This document shows positions 6,911 to 14,676 of a stretch of DNA of 17,902 nucleotides, piece by piece (position 1 is the first letter of the stretch; each line of letters opens with the position of its first letter). The notes under the pieces were generated by a model. That model worked only from the letters and a program-made list of their open reading frames with translations. It was not told the origin of the DNA and did no database searches. The translations under genes were made by a program, and so were the position numbers. Origin of the DNA: JBBRHH01 sp038222915 (lineage in GTDB: Bacteria; Planctomycetota; Phycisphaerae; Tepidisphaerales; Tepidisphaeraceae). The stretch is taken from positions 1 through 17,902 of the forward strand of contig JBBRHH010000050.1 of the NCBI GenBank assembly GCA_038222915.1, in the 5' to 3' direction.

Positions 6911-8086
6911 ATGAATAAACCCGTAAAAGTCGAAGCGGCCCCCGGCCGTCTGTTATTAGATGTTCTCCAGCAAACCATTCCATTCTCTCACGGCTTGCTT
7001 CTGTCGACGCTGCCGCGTGCGAGTCTCCAAATCGTTCAGCCAGGCAAGTCCTCTGATGTAATTACCAAAACATACGCCACCGAGTTCCAGAAGGAAGACA
7101 AAGCCGCCTGGCAGGCCGTCCTGCATGGAAGACCAGTCAGGGGGACTGAAGCATGGGGCGCTGGTTTCGAAACAAGCCGTTTTTTCGAGCTATTTTTGAA
7201 GCCTCAGGGTTTGCGCCATGTGGTTGCCGTACCATTGGATGGGGCGATTCTCGACGGTTATCCGGCCGTTGCGTATCTCTGTCGCGGTCCCGATGAAAGC
7301 GACTTTACAGACGCGGAGATACGCGACGTGGAACGCGTCACGCCATCCGCGGCCGAAGATCTGGCGAACGCCCGGCATAGCCGGGAGCCGCAGGGCTGTC
7401 GCGACAACGAACCCTGGTCACATCGGCCTTCGCAACGAGTTTACATTTTCAGCGCGGACGGGAGCGTCGTGTATCCGAAGGAAGGGATTCCGCTTGATCA
7501 TCGCCTTGTAAGTGAACTTGGGCAGACGGCTAAACAAGCGGCTGAGCAGGCGAAGAAGGGTCCGGCGTTAGCAGATCGCGTGACACTTGCTGATACATGG
7601 GGCGATCTTTGGGTTTTTCGCGGGCAGCATTACTCGGAATATCCGGCGCTTGGGAAGGGCGCCTTTGTATTCTTCTGCCTTCAGCCTGACAGTTGTGAAT
7701 GGGTGGCGGTACGGCCCGCAGACGTTCAGGCTGATCCGGAGATCGTGCGGCTTCTGCCAACGTTGAAATTCATGCAACAGGAGTTTCACCAGAACCCGAC
7801 GCTTGATGACATCGCGAAGAAAGCTCACCTGAGCCCGTTCCATTTCCACCGCCGATTTACTGACTTGATCGGCCAGACCCCCAAGCATTTCCTGCTTGCC
7901 TGCCAAATCCAGCAGACCAAGCAGATGTTAATGTCACGTCAGAAAGAGCTCGCCCAAATTGCAACCGACTGCGGCTTCGCGCACCAGAGCCATTTCACAA
8001 GTCGTTTCAAGCAGGCGACCGGTTTGACGCCGACACGGTGGAGGCGACTCGCATCGCAGATCGCCGAGGGGGCGACTGCGCATTGA
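6911..8086 (+). CDS. AraC-family transcriptional regulator with GAF-like sensory half
   Basis: A 391-residue regulator. Residues about 285-380 form the AraC/XylS DNA-binding domain: first helix-turn-helix TLDDIAKKAHLSPFHFHRRF (297-316), second around IATDCGFAHQSHFTSRFKQA (350-369), then the conserved GLTPTRWRR. Residues about 10-155 look like a GAF-type ligand-sensing fold (RHVVAVPLDGAILDGYPAVA), and 175-270 is a further sensory or linker region (RVYIFSADGSVVYP). The ligand is unknown. The open frame begins at ATG 6860, but the first 17 codons have unusually A/T-rich third positions. ATG 6911 has AGAAG 8 bases upstream, so it is preferred with moderate certainty. Transcription ends at the strong hairpin at 8118-8150. 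It is a lone regulator with no obvious co-transcribed target. Confidence 0.9.
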   Translation: MNKPVKVEAAPGRLLLDVLQQTIPFSHGLLLSTLPRASLQIVQPGKSSDVITKTYATEFQKEDKAAWQAVLHGRPVRGTEAWGAGFETSRFFELFLKPQGLRHVVAVPLDGAILDGYPAVAYLCRGPDESDFTDAEIRDVERVTPSAAEDLANARHSREPQGCRDNEPWSHRPSQRVYIFSADGSVVYPKEGIPLDHRLVSELGQTAKQAAEQAKKGPALADRVTLADTWGDLWVFRGQHYSEYPALGKGAFVFFCLQPDSCEWVAVRPADVQADPEIVRLLPTLKFMQQEFHQNPTLDDIAKKAHLSPFHFHRRFTDLIGQTPKHFLLACQIQQTKQMLMSRQKELAQIATDCGFAHQSHFTSRFKQATGLTPTRWRRLASQIAEGATAH

Positions 8087-8117
8087 TTTGATCTGGGATG
8101 AAATTGTGAAGTCCACG

Positions 8118-8150
8118 ACGTGGCGGCCGATACCAAATCGGCCGCCACGT
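8118..8150. terminator. Bidirectional intrinsic terminator between convergent genes
   Basis: A perfect 14-bp inverted repeat (ACGTGGCGGCCGAT and its complement) surrounds the loop ACCAA. It sits 31 bases after the AraC-family stop and 13 bases before the stop of the minus-strand gene ending at 8164. Tails are only modestly T-rich (CTGCTTT on plus, CTTCACAATTT on minus), but the stem is by far the strongest hairpin in the window. Confidence 0.75.
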
Positions 8151-8163
8151 CTGCTTTGCGCCG

Positions 8164-8970
8164 TCAGCTTCCGAAGCTGGCGCGCAGGGAAAGCGGATCG
8201 CTCGTCGTGAACTGAATGGCTTGAAGCTTGGTGTCACCGAGGGAAAACGCCATTAATGGAAATGTCTTGCCGTCGATCTGCTGGAGTTTGGGGCGGAGCA
8301 AGCCGGTGGCGATCGAGCCGACCACTCCGTCGCCCTCGCACGAAAGATTGTTCAGCGATGCGTTGAGTAGCTCATCGATTTCCAACTGACCAGTTATTCG
8401 AATTGTCGCGGTTATAAACAGCTTTTTAGCGACGATACGCAAGTTGATCTTGGCGCTGCGAGAGCCCAGTGAACTCGCGGTCAGCTGCACTCTTTGAATA
8501 TTTACACCATGGGGCGCGGCGGCGAGTTGCGCGCCAGCGAGAATGAGAGCTTCCAGATCGGCATGGCGGACATCGATTCGAAGCTCGCCCGATTCGATGT
8601 GACTGGGGACCAGGAGCAGACGCTGCTGCTCATCCCTGGCGTAGTCGAACAGGACGTTGGTCGCCGCGAGGTTTAGATTGATTCCAGCCTTTTGGTAGGA
8701 GATCGGCTGGCCCATGAGCTTAAATTGTGCAACGACGGGACCCTTTTCGCGGGCGCTCAACTGTTCTGGTTTGGGCGGCAGCCTGGTCGGGTCGACGGAA
8801 GCGCCGCTCAGGTCAACGGTGACGGATTCGATGCTCGGGAAGAAGCTCGACTGGATCGTGACGCATTTGCGGTTGGACGGCAGGTTGAAAATCGCGGCCA
8901 AAGCGTTCGAAAGTGCGAGTGTCAGTGCATCTGCGTTGGCAGGGGGCGTAGGCGTGGCAAGTATGAACAT
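8164..8970 (-). CDS. Protein of unknown function, possibly lipid-binding (DUF2993/LmeA-like appearance)
   Basis: A 268-residue protein with alternating hydrophobic strands throughout, no transmembrane helix and no convincing signal peptide. The second half (LRIVAKKLFITATIRITGQL and the following EIDELLNASLNNLSCEGDG) resembles the long beta-strand pattern of DUF2993/LmeA-type envelope lipid-binding proteins. This is a pattern impression only. Its ATG is 3 bases after the stop of the pentaheme cytochrome gene (TGA GAC ATG), so translation is probably coupled and the two products likely share a process. The gene ends just inside the strong terminator at 8118-8150, which marks the end of the operon. 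Confidence 0.7.
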   Translation of the reverse strand: MFILATPTPPANADALTLALSNALAAIFNLPSNRKCVTIQSSFFPSIESVTVDLSGASVDPTRLPPKPEQLSAREKGPVVAQFKLMGQPISYQKAGINLNLAATNVLFDYARDEQQRLLLVPSHIESGELRIDVRHADLEALILAGAQLAAAPHGVNIQRVQLTASSLGSRSAKINLRIVAKKLFITATIRITGQLEIDELLNASLNNLSCEGDGVVGSIATGLLRPKLQQIDGKTFPLMAFSLGDTKLQAIQFTTSDPLSLRASFGS

Positions 8971-8973
8971 GTC

Positions 8974-11247
8974 TCATTCCGGTGGGGTCATTTTCGGGGA
9001 CGTCTGGAGGTAATGCCAGATCGATTCAAACTGCTGCGTCGCATCGCCATCGAAGAACTGTTTGAGTGCGGTCTTGCCATCACTGTCGCCGAACTTGGGC
9101 ATGCGGGTGCCAGGCTCAACGCGGCCGGGGTCACGAATCCAACGCGTGTAATAATCGTGTCTGATACGCTCGTTTGTATAGACGAAGTTTATTCCGACAG
9201 TTTCGAAGGTGCCGATGGGCTTCATCTCACCAACGCCATGACAGGAAATGCAACTGAGTCCATCTTTGCCGATTAGTCTGCACCCGGAGTCGGCCATCTT
9301 TTCTTCCGGCTTCAGATCCACCGGGCTTGTTGTAGGGCAGCCGTGCTCGAGGGCCAGACCCTCAGCCAGTAACTTGGCCCGCGCTGGAAACGCCGGCATC
9401 CGGGCATAAATCCATGTGCGCGGTTTGTACTTCACATCACCGGCGACAAATGCGGAAAACCATTCCGGCTTGAGCTTTTCGCCGATCCAGGTGAGGTGCG
9501 GGCGAAATTGCTCGGGCGTTAAACCTTCGTGCACTTCCGGCTGGCCGGGCAATTGAGATTCGATAGCCTGAATCTCATCGGCGAAGCCTGTCCAGGGATC
9601 GTCGCGGCCATCGCGGCTATGACACGCGAGACAATTGAGAGACTTGATTTGTCGCTCGGCAACCTCCGGTCCGGAATCGCGGGTGAACGACGTGAAATCA
9701 GTCGCAGTCACGGCCAACAGGGCGGCGCGCGCGTCGCCGGTTAACTGGTGATCCGGCGCCTTGCCTCGCGCATTCACGTCTGTCGCCATGCAACCTTTTG
9801 TCCATTCCAATTTGTTCAATTCGGCCAATGACGGCGTCTTTGCCGCATTGACCAGCTTTAATGACGTATGACAATTGAGACAGCCGGTGGCCTCGACCAG
9901 TTGTTGACCTTTCGAGACGTCGGGATGGACGTCGGCGGGAGCGGCCAGGTCGTCTTTGCATTTGGACAGTAGGAAGGATGCGATCTTGCCAGCTTCGGCT
10001 TCTGTCAGTTTTGGATTGGGCATTTTGATCCATGCAAAATGCCCTTCGGGCTTCAGAAGAAACTGCTTGACCGCCCCGGACTGAAATTTTGCTTTTACAA
10101 ACTGCAGCGGAATGCGAACAACTTCACCGTCGACCTTTTCGTGGTCGGGCAAAACGTGGCAGGCGATGCAACCCAAACCGGTGAAGAGCCGCCCGCCCGC
10201 ACCGATCGCTTCATCGTCAGCGACCGGCTCGGCCGCAGTTTCACCTTTTCCACCGAGCGAGGCGAGATAGGCCGCCACGTCCCATGCGCGCGGATCAACG
10301 GCCGCGTCGTCCGGCCTTGCGGCAGAAAAAATGCGCGGCATCGGAGAATCGGGCCGCAGCGCGTGCGGATTGTTGATCCAGCGGGCGAGCCATCCCAGTC
10401 GAAGGCGCGCGCCGGCGTCGGCGAGGTCGGGAGCGTCCATGGCGAGTTCCGGCATGCCCTGACCTTTGGCGAGTGTCGCATCATCGCTCACGTGGCACTT
10501 GAGACAGCGCAACTCAGCAAAAAGCTCGCGGCCGGCGCGCAGTCGGTTAGCCTGACGTAGCGGAGTGGCCGAGATGTCGTGGGTGAAGACGTCGGGCTGT
10601 AAAGGTTCGCGGGCAAAATCCTCGCCCGACCAGGTCAGTCGAACCCACGCGTCACCCTTGGCCGGGCTGTCGAAGACGGCAGTGAAGGCGTTCTTGCCTT
10701 TGTTGAGCTTCGTCGGCTTGGATGATGTCGCGGAGAGGTCGTCGCCTTTTGCGTCGAGGACCAATTCGTTATTGATTTTGAGCTGTGCCGAGCCGCGTCC
10801 TTCGAAGGTGAAGGTGTAGGAGTCGCGGAGTTTTAGATTGATAAACCCGTCGAACGTGGCGCGAACCGGCCCCGGCGGCAGGAACGGCGTAGGGGCGGCA
10901 CCTTCCGGGATTCGCAGCATCACCAGGCGGGCGTCACGGACATCGGTCGCCACGCCAGTGAAAGGTTTTAGGAGCGCCTCAAACGTGAGCGTTAGTCCTT
11001 GATCGAGTTTCTGTTTCTGGGCTGGCAATTCCGGGACGTTGACTGATGCGGCACCTGCACTTGCCGGCGTGAGGGTCCCCGACCCCGGCGTGTTGGGTTG
11101 ATCGGCCGTGCGGAACAAGAAAAGCGCAATCGCTGCGATCAGCGCGAGTGCGACCGCACCCAGCCAGCGGACGACAATCGGTCGCGAATCGGAGAGAAGA
11201 GTTGGATCCAGCATTGGAATTGCGTGAGAGTGCATGACACGGCTCAT
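8974..11247 (-). CDS. Membrane-anchored pentaheme cytochrome c with PA14-like domain
   Basis: A 757-residue electron-transfer protein. One membrane segment lies at about 27-46 (WLGAVALALIAAIALFLF), so the rest is probably periplasmic. Residues about 84-225 form a PA14-like beta domain (FDGFINLKLRDSYTFTFEGR and the following GSAQLKINNELVLDAKG), likely for carbohydrate or partner binding. Five CxxCH heme sites follow: C248-H252, C360-H364, C456-H460, C539-H543 and C666-H670. Met-containing stretches such as SPMPRIF, IKMPNPKL and TRMPKFG offer sixth ligands. Extra cysteines (C430, C486, C637, C656) appear in a repeated layout before hemes 4 and 5. PVC-type CxxCH proteins of this kind are common in Planctomycetota; the donor and acceptor are unknown. 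ATG 11247 is the longest start; Met 5 and Met 12 are alternatives and none has a clear ribosome binding site. Confidence 0.9.
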   Translation of the reverse strand: MSRVMHSHAIPMLDPTLLSDSRPIVVRWLGAVALALIAAIALFLFRTADQPNTPGSGTLTPASAGAASVNVPELPAQKQKLDQGLTLTFEALLKPFTGVATDVRDARLVMLRIPEGAAPTPFLPPGPVRATFDGFINLKLRDSYTFTFEGRGSAQLKINNELVLDAKGDDLSATSSKPTKLNKGKNAFTAVFDSPAKGDAWVRLTWSGEDFAREPLQPDVFTHDISATPLRQANRLRAGRELFAELRCLKCHVSDDATLAKGQGMPELAMDAPDLADAGARLRLGWLARWINNPHALRPDSPMPRIFSAARPDDAAVDPRAWDVAAYLASLGGKGETAAEPVADDEAIGAGGRLFTGLGCIACHVLPDHEKVDGEVVRIPLQFVKAKFQSGAVKQFLLKPEGHFAWIKMPNPKLTEAEAGKIASFLLSKCKDDLAAPADVHPDVSKGQQLVEATGCLNCHTSLKLVNAAKTPSLAELNKLEWTKGCMATDVNARGKAPDHQLTGDARAALLAVTATDFTSFTRDSGPEVAERQIKSLNCLACHSRDGRDDPWTGFADEIQAIESQLPGQPEVHEGLTPEQFRPHLTWIGEKLKPEWFSAFVAGDVKYKPRTWIYARMPAFPARAKLLAEGLALEHGCPTTSPVDLKPEEKMADSGCRLIGKDGLSCISCHGVGEMKPIGTFETVGINFVYTNERIRHDYYTRWIRDPGRVEPGTRMPKFGDSDGKTALKQFFDGDATQQFESIWHYLQTSPKMTPPE

Positions 11248-11293
11248 CTTAGGAAGAAAATGAAATCCGGAAAGGGGCGGTTAGAATGCCCGC

Positions 11294-12076
11294 GTGGTTC
11301 CACTTGTCATGCATCATGGATTATTTGGGTTCGGCGAAATTCACGTCGGCCCACTCTCGATGTGCTACTTCCACGGGATCCAGAAGTCCCTTGCGGATTG
11401 CGGATGCCATGTCATCGTCACCCGCGTTCATCCGACCGGCGGGATCGAGCGTCGGGCGGCGGAGCTGAAGGAGCAGATTCTTTCAAGATTGACGGAGCTT
11501 GGTTGTACGGATGCGCAGATCGTGATCATCGCACATTCGATGGGCGGGTTGGATGCTCGCTATATGATCAACAAACTGGGCATGGCCAACCGAGTCCGCG
11601 CGCTGGTGACGATCACCACGCCACATCGGGGGAGTCCGTATGCGGATTGGTGCGTGCGGCATCTTGGCAAGCGGCTGGGTGGCTTCAAATTGATGAAGGT
11701 CCTCCGGCTGGATGTGGATGCGATCAGAGACCTGACAACAGACCGATGTGCGCGATTCAACGAGGACGTCCCGAACCTGCCGGAGGTCAACTATTTCTCG
11801 GTCAGCGCTGCCCGGCCCTGGCGGCGAACTGCGCCGGTGTTGTATCACGCGCATCGTGTCGTATCAGCCGCCGAGGGCGAGAACGACGGTCTGGTTTCAG
11901 TGCGTAGCGCGACATGGGGTGAACATCTGGGAACTTGGCCGGCCGATCATTTGCACACAATCAATCGGCGAATGGTCATGGAGTTTCGCGACAAGACCGG
12001 GGACATCACGCCGTACTACCTTGAGGTCATTGAGCGGCTTCGGCGGGATGGGATTCTGCCGATTCCACTCGAGTAG
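11294..12076 (+). CDS. Lipase-type alpha/beta hydrolase without signal peptide
   Basis: A 260-residue enzyme of the triacylglycerol lipase/acyltransferase group. The oxyanion loop is HHGLFGF (7-13). The nucleophile elbow is AHSMGG with S82. The acid is D198 in NDGLV and the catalytic His is H219 in DHLHTINR. The D-to-H spacing and the NDGLV motif match bacterial family I lipases such as Pseudomonas LipA. It should hydrolyse carboxylic esters. An in-frame stop at 11282 and the position of the oxyanion motif leave GTG 11294 as the only sensible start. The protein therefore has no leader and is probably cytoplasmic, unlike secreted family I lipases. No foldase gene is nearby. It is divergent from the cytochrome gene, with only 46 bases between starts. 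Confidence 0.87.
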   Translation: MVPLVMHHGLFGFGEIHVGPLSMCYFHGIQKSLADCGCHVIVTRVHPTGGIERRAAELKEQILSRLTELGCTDAQIVIIAHSMGGLDARYMINKLGMANRVRALVTITTPHRGSPYADWCVRHLGKRLGGFKLMKVLRLDVDAIRDLTTDRCARFNEDVPNLPEVNYFSVSAARPWRRTAPVLYHAHRVVSAAEGENDGLVSVRSATWGEHLGTWPADHLHTINRRMVMEFRDKTGDITPYYLEVIERLRRDGILPIPLE

Positions 12077-12121
12077 GCTGCCGGGGATCGCGGCGTTGCT
12101 GGTGGGTTGTTCGCTAACACG

Positions 12122-12127
12122 TATAAT
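12122..12127 (+). promoter_or_regulatory. -10 box of the lipoprotein gene
   Basis: A perfect TATAAT. Seventeen bases upstream is CTGGTG, a poor -35 match, so an activator may be needed. The predicted start near 12134 gives a leader of about 72 bases. Confidence 0.45.
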
Positions 12128-12137
12128 CGCCGATCAC

Positions 12138-12160
12138 ATACCAGCGAACGTTCCTGGTAT
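12138..12160 (+). promoter_or_regulatory. Operator-like dyad in the lipoprotein gene leader
   Basis: ATACCAG (12138-12144) and CTGGTAT (12154-12160) flank the palindrome GAACGTTC (12146-12153), with a single unpaired C between. Twenty-two of 23 bases are symmetric. The site starts a few bases after the predicted transcription start, the usual place for a repressor. It is not a Bacillus-type LexA box, which needs four bases between GAAC and GTTC. Confidence 0.45.
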
Positions 12161-12205
12161 CGGGCCGTGGATGGTGGAGAAAGCCGTGCAAGGGATGGAT
12201 CTCTG

Positions 12206-12922
12206 ATGAAAATTGTCATTGCAGCGTTTGCGTCGGTCGTCACGTTTGTGGGGATGTCCGGATGCCGGATTCTCCCATCCACAAATTCATCGCCGACAAC
12301 GAAGGCCTCGCCGATCGCAGGGAGCAATTCGGGCGACCGAGATGATTCATCGTCCCTCTTTGCGGATGACAAAAGTTCGCTCAGCGACAAAGAGTTGCAG
12401 GAACTGATTTCAGCGCAGTCGCTGGTCCCGGGCGATGCGCGGCTGGCCGTGCTGCGAGCTCCTTCATCAACGCTGCGCGGCACGTCGGCCAACAAGGATC
12501 TGGCCAAACAGGACGAACTGCTGAATGACGAGCTGGCCGCTGGATTGAAGTCGAACAAGCGAATCACCTCGATCACGACGATGCCGTCGATGCTGGTGCC
12601 CTCGCCGCTGACCGTGGCCGCCGCGCGCGAAGCAGGGGCGCGTTTTCAGGTCAATTTGTTGCTGGTGTTTCGTCCCACCGCGCAGGTGTTTGACACCGAC
12701 AAGAACGCGGATGTAACGGGGCTTTGCAAAGTAGCGGGCGCTGTCGTTGACACCAAGAACGGGACGATTCCGTTTGCATTGACGGTCACGGAGGATTTCC
12801 AAGCCAAGCGTGCGGGTGCGGACACGGCTCAGAATGTGGCAAAGGCCGAGCTGGAAGCAGCGCGCAAGGCACTTTCAAAGCTGGGCCAGCAGGCCGCGAA
12901 ATTTCTGGACACGATTCCGTAA
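12206..12922 (+). CDS. Lipoprotein of unknown function
   Basis: A 238-residue protein with a lipoprotein signal: MKIVIAAFASVVTFVGMSGC, with lipobox MSGC and lipidated C20. A Ser/Asp-rich, probably disordered stretch (about 25-70) follows. Then comes a folded domain with alternating strands and helices (RFQVNLLLVFRPTAQVFDTD; GAVVDTKNGTIPFALTVTED) and a C-terminal helix rich in Ala and Lys. The pattern of a varying input and a computed-looking core recalls outer-membrane-complex lipoproteins, but I cannot assign a family. The ATG at 12206 is chosen from the lipobox distance and AGGG upstream; the frame is open back to 12107. The stop is 12 bases from the stop of the convergent halogenase gene, with no terminator between. 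Confidence 0.8.
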   Translation: MKIVIAAFASVVTFVGMSGCRILPSTNSSPTTKASPIAGSNSGDRDDSSSLFADDKSSLSDKELQELISAQSLVPGDARLAVLRAPSSTLRGTSANKDLAKQDELLNDELAAGLKSNKRITSITTMPSMLVPSPLTVAAAREAGARFQVNLLLVFRPTAQVFDTDKNADVTGLCKVAGAVVDTKNGTIPFALTVTEDFQAKRAGADTAQNVAKAELEAARKALSKLGQQAAKFLDTIP

Positions 12923-12934
12923 GTTGGCGTGGAT

Positions 12935-14461
12935 CTATCGGCGGGCAGCACGTGGACTGTTATAAAGCCCGTTAGGCCAGACCCAATTGCCCGACCGAAT
13001 CCGTGCCATCGCCTCTGCCGCAGAGAAACCGTTGGTCGTTTTGCGCTTGATGGCCGCGCGAATTGTGTCCCACGCCTCAAGTTCCGGTTGACTCGGCTGG
13101 TATGTCTTCCGATACGGGACGTTTTGCCCGACGAGCATTGCGAGATAACCCTCAAAGCCGAATTCCCGAATGTCATAGTCGACGAAAAGCGCGTGACGCC
13201 ACGCGACACTCGGACCGCACTCCTGGTAATATTCCACGATGAGGGACGCAGCGCCCAGGTCCGTCTTTTCCAGGCACTCACGCCAGAAAGGTGTGTCGAG
13301 GCGGTTGTTGAATTTGTAATGGAGCGCGAGGAAATCGCGAATCGTATCGGCGCCCCGGCCATTGGTCTGGTTGTACACTTTGATCTGCACAGGCCTTGGA
13401 AATTCGTCGCTTTCGGCGAGAATCTCGCAGATGCTCTGGCATTGAACGCAGATCACCACGAGCGACGTTGCCTCAAGTGGTTCCACGAAGCCGGCAGCAT
13501 TGCCAACTCCGACGACGTTCTTCACCCATCCGCGCTCACGACGTCCGGTTATGAATTTTACGATGCGGGTGGAGCTGACTTTCGGGTTTTTTGTGCGGAA
13601 TTCGCGCTCGGCCTCGTCGTCAGTGATGAACGAGGACGAATACACGTAGCCACGGTTGATGCGGGTTTCGTGCTCGATCTGCCAGCACCAACCCGCATTC
13701 ATTGTCTCGGCGGTCGTATAGGGCTTGACCGGTTCATCAGTGCGCGTCCATCCGCCCACAACCGCCTTGTCGCAAAAAAGGGCTGACTTAAAACTGATGA
13801 ACGGTTCTTCAAGCGCTTTTCCAAGCAGGGCCGATACGAAACCGGATGCATCAACAAACAGGTCGGCCGTCACGGTTCGACCGGACTTGAGGCGCAGTTC
13901 GCGGACACCCGCCTCATCGGTGATTGCCTCGGTCATGGTGTCGTCAATAATTGTGACGCCTAGCCGCGTCGCATGCATTTCAAAGAAGTTGACGAGGGTC
14001 TCATTTTCGAGGTGATAGGTAAACTCATCAGACTTGATTTGCGGCAGACCGTCAGGGCGGCGCATGAAGACATTGTTTGTGGTCATCAGCCCTGACTGGG
14101 TGCCGGCAAAGTCAAAATCGCTGCCGCTCATGTAGTAGCCGGTGCCGCGCGGCAGAAGCTCGTACTTTGTGTCAAGTTCGTAGCCGAAGATGTAGTTGAA
14201 ATAGGGCCTGGGGCCCCATTCGAAACGAATGCCAAGCTTCCATGAGGGGTTGGCCTTCTTGTAGAACTCGTCGATATCAATTTTGCAATACTCGTGTAGA
14301 TGAAAATTGACGGTTGTCGTTGTCCCCTCGCCAACCTGAATAATACCGATGTCTTTCGACCGAATGATCGTTACGTTGCGATTTGGCAGGCGCGTCTTCA
14401 GCGAGATGGCCGCCAAAAATCCCGCACTGCCGCCACCAAGAACGACGATGTCGCGTAACAT
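12935..14461 (-). CDS. Flavin-dependent (tryptophan-type) halogenase family protein
   Basis: A 508-residue flavoprotein of the tryptophan halogenase family. FAD-binding GGGSAG is at 9-14. The residue equal to the catalytic Lys of PrnA is K75 (SWKLGIRF), and the equal of the catalytic Glu is E330 in AGFVEPLEATS. The marker motif WxWxIP reads W258-C-W260-Q-I262-E263, so the Pro is replaced. Family members use FADH2, oxygen and chloride or bromide to make a hypohalous species that halogenates aromatic substrates, with reduced flavin supplied by a separate reductase. No reductase or biosynthetic gene cluster lies in the window. Met 1 at 14461 is chosen for GAGG 7 bases upstream, although the frame is open to 14560. 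It is divergent from the TIM-barrel gene at 14677. Substrate and true halogenating activity are unproven. Confidence 0.9.
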   Translation of the reverse strand: MLRDIVVLGGGSAGFLAAISLKTRLPNRNVTIIRSKDIGIIQVGEGTTTTVNFHLHEYCKIDIDEFYKKANPSWKLGIRFEWGPRPYFNYIFGYELDTKYELLPRGTGYYMSGSDFDFAGTQSGLMTTNNVFMRRPDGLPQIKSDEFTYHLENETLVNFFEMHATRLGVTIIDDTMTEAITDEAGVRELRLKSGRTVTADLFVDASGFVSALLGKALEEPFISFKSALFCDKAVVGGWTRTDEPVKPYTTAETMNAGWCWQIEHETRINRGYVYSSSFITDDEAEREFRTKNPKVSSTRIVKFITGRRERGWVKNVVGVGNAAGFVEPLEATSLVVICVQCQSICEILAESDEFPRPVQIKVYNQTNGRGADTIRDFLALHYKFNNRLDTPFWRECLEKTDLGAASLIVEYYQECGPSVAWRHALFVDYDIREFGFEGYLAMLVGQNVPYRKTYQPSQPELEAWDTIRAAIKRKTTNGFSAAEAMARIRSGNWVWPNGLYNSPRAARR

Positions 14462-14621
14462 ATGATTTCCTCGCTGTGGCCGGAGACGCGAAATATGGAC
14501 TCGGCTAACATACCGAGCCATGACTAAGAATTGAAGGGCCCTCATTTTCCCAAACGCCATCTAATAGTGCGTGCGTAGTTTACTAGAGCCCGGCGTGTTA
14601 TGGTGGCCGTGTGGTTCGCAT

Positions 14622-14638
14622 TTTACGGTAAATATTTA
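14622..14638. promoter_or_regulatory. A+T-rich palindromes in a divergent control region
   Basis: TTTAC-G-GTAAA (14622-14632) overlaps the palindrome TAAATATTTA (14629-14638). They lie in the 215-base region between the halogenase gene and the TIM-barrel gene, 39 bases before the ATG at 14677. No convincing sigma-70 promoter could be picked for either gene. Confidence 0.25.
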
Positions 14639-14676
14639 AAACCACGCTGTTTCCCCCCGATTTATTCAAGGTAGAT

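Noticed and set aside
8692..9276. A 194-codon plus-strand frame across the cytochrome and partner junction
   Set aside because: Antisense to two genes with tight operon structure and heme motifs; no ribosome binding site or domain.
11098..11907. A 269-codon plus-strand frame spanning the cytochrome start and the lipase gene
   Set aside because: It overlaps two well-supported genes in other frames and crosses their intergenic region. Composition is typical of a GC-rich shadow frame.
12146..12153. LexA (SOS) box in the lipoprotein leader
   Set aside because: The Gram-positive-type box needs GAAC and GTTC separated by four bases; here they are adjacent.
12929..13786. A 285-codon plus-strand frame opposite the halogenase gene
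   Set aside because: The minus-strand frame carries the conserved FAD and catalytic motifs, and the plus-strand product resembles nothing known to me.
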